Positions 22,094 to 22,763 of a stretch of 22,763 bases of DNA are shown here, one piece after another. How positions within the stretch are numbered: position 1 is the stretch's first letter; every line of letters begins with the position of its first letter. A model generated the notes under the pieces. The model was not told where the DNA came from and made no database searches. It saw only the letters and a list, made by a program, of their open reading frames with translations. Source of the DNA: SIG603 sp963611165 (GTDB lineage Bacteria > Bacillota > Clostridia > Oscillospirales > Acutalibacteraceae); contig CAVDQG010000032.1 of the NCBI GenBank assembly GCA_963611165.1, positions 1-22,763 of the forward strand. The letters are read 5' to 3'. The position numbers and the translations under genes are program-made.

Positions 22094-22763
22094 ATGGCAG
22101 TTTTCCGTATCGAAAAGACCAGAGATTACACGGTCATGTCCAACTACCATCTGCGGGACAGGTCGCTGTCCCTGAAAGCGAAGGGGCTGCTGTCCCTCAT
22201 GCTGTCCCTGCCGGAGGACTGGGACTACACCATGAAGGGCCTTGCCCGCATCTGCAAGGACGGCATCGACAGCATCAGCGGCGGGATCCGGGAGCTGGAG
22301 GCGCACGGCTATCTGGTGCGGGAGCGGGTCCGCAACGAGAACGGCCAGCTTGGCTCCATCGAGTACACCATCCTGGAGCAGCCGCAGGCTCCGGCACAGG
22401 AGCCCGTCCAGAAACCCGCGCCTGTCCGGGGAAAACCTATACGGGAAAAGCCCGTACAGGTAAATCCAATGTTGGACGCTCCAATTCAGGAGGACCCCGC
22501 CCAATTAAATACTAAAGAACAAAATAAAGAAATATCAAGTACGCAAGGATCAAGTCCTATCCAATCAAGTCCCCCTACCCCCGGCGTCAGAAGCAGGGAC
22601 AGGACCGGACGGGACGGGATGCGGGAGCGTGAGAGATATCGGGAGATCATTCTGGAGAACATCGACTACGACATCCTCACCCAGGACGAGAGGCTGGACA
22701 AGGACCGTCTGGACGAGCTGGTGGAGCTCATGGTGGATACCGTCTGCTCCAACCGGGAGATGA
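22094..22763 (+). CDS. RepA-N/DUF6017-type helix-turn-helix protein of a conjugative element, 3' end outside the window
   Basis: The frame opens with ATG at 22094 after AAGGAGG and stays open to the window end (223 residues seen). The first 90 residues (MAVFRIEKTRDYTVMSNYHL, then LSLKAKGLLSLMLSLPEDWDYTMKGLARICKDG) form the winged-helix domain common to replication-initiator-like proteins of Firmicutes conjugative elements. A Pro/Gln-rich linker with repeated K-P motifs follows (about 105-165), then RERERYREIILENIDYDIL, the beginning of the DUF6017-like C-terminal part. Base composition is clearly GC-richer than the host genes: bases 22321-22380 contain 38 G or C of 60. Such genes usually sit with ParA, relaxase and transfer genes, which would lie to the right. 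Role in replication or regulation of the element is inferred. Confidence 0.8.
   Translation, partial: MAVFRIEKTRDYTVMSNYHLRDRSLSLKAKGLLSLMLSLPEDWDYTMKGLARICKDGIDSISGGIRELEAHGYLVRERVRNENGQLGSIEYTILEQPQAPAQEPVQKPAPVRGKPIREKPVQVNPMLDAPIQEDPAQLNTKEQNKEISSTQGSSPIQSSPPTPGVRSRDRTGRDGMRERERYREIILENIDYDILTQDERLDKDRLDELVELMVDTVCSNREM

Noticed and set aside
21826..22515. A 229-codon plus-strand open frame rich in Gly, Arg and Ala
   Set aside because: It is out of frame with the well-supported RepA/DUF6017-type gene starting at 22094 and arises from GC-rich sequence. The opposite-strand frame at 21818-22504 is likewise a shadow.

Overview
The window looks like a chromosomal segment of a low- to mid-GC Clostridia bacterium, probably of the Ruminococcus/Oscillospiraceae kind. 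The reasons are an LL-diaminopimelate aminotransferase, a type III glutamine synthetase, a glutamate synthase split into separate domain proteins, a T-box leader before thrS, an Amt ammonium channel fused to a P-II domain, and a Clostridia-type large serine recombinase beside conjugative-element DNA. No species is claimed.

Layout: (1) Bases 1-54 are the 5' half of a minus-strand tRNA-Leu(CAG), cut by the window edge. (2) Bases 132-3763 are a two-gene ABC transporter operon (ATPase, then a 937-aa FtsX-type permease) on the minus strand. It has a clear promoter, a TetR-like palindrome over the start site, and a terminator. (3) Bases 3847-11834 are a minus-strand gene train: glutaminase domain, FMN/iron-sulfur glutamate synthase domain, four-cluster ferredoxin, FAD oxidoreductase, GXGXG domain, purF, dapL, terminator. 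(4) The 436-bp divergent region 11675-12110 carries two opposed promoters, for this train and for the type III glutamine synthetase (glnN). (5) glnN and amt-glnK follow on the plus strand to a strong terminator at 16116-16145. (6) Bases 16188-20124 are minus-strand housekeeping genes: thrS with its T-box, a small coiled-coil protein, coaD and rsmD. (7) From about 20.25 kb the sequence changes to mobile-element DNA: a large serine recombinase that has lost its catalytic N-terminus, then a GC-rich gene for a RepA-N/DUF6017-type protein running off the window end.

The central region is a nitrogen-assimilation block. Ammonium enters through Amt (with a built-in P-II sensor), is fixed by GlnN, and the glutamine feeds the split glutamate synthase and PurF. 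The glutamate can then be used by DapL.

The most interesting observation is regulatory. Each of the three nitrogen transcription units (glutamate synthase train, glnN, amt) has just upstream a 5-bp hairpin with a six-base loop of pattern A-A-N-G-G-N. In all three the loop is exactly the first six bases of the left arm of an intrinsic terminator, so the small hairpin and the terminator exclude each other. This matches the logic and the A1/G4 hexaloop of ANTAR-protein antitermination targets, but I see only one hairpin per leader instead of the usual two. The two divergent promoters also share a 25-bp upstream element.
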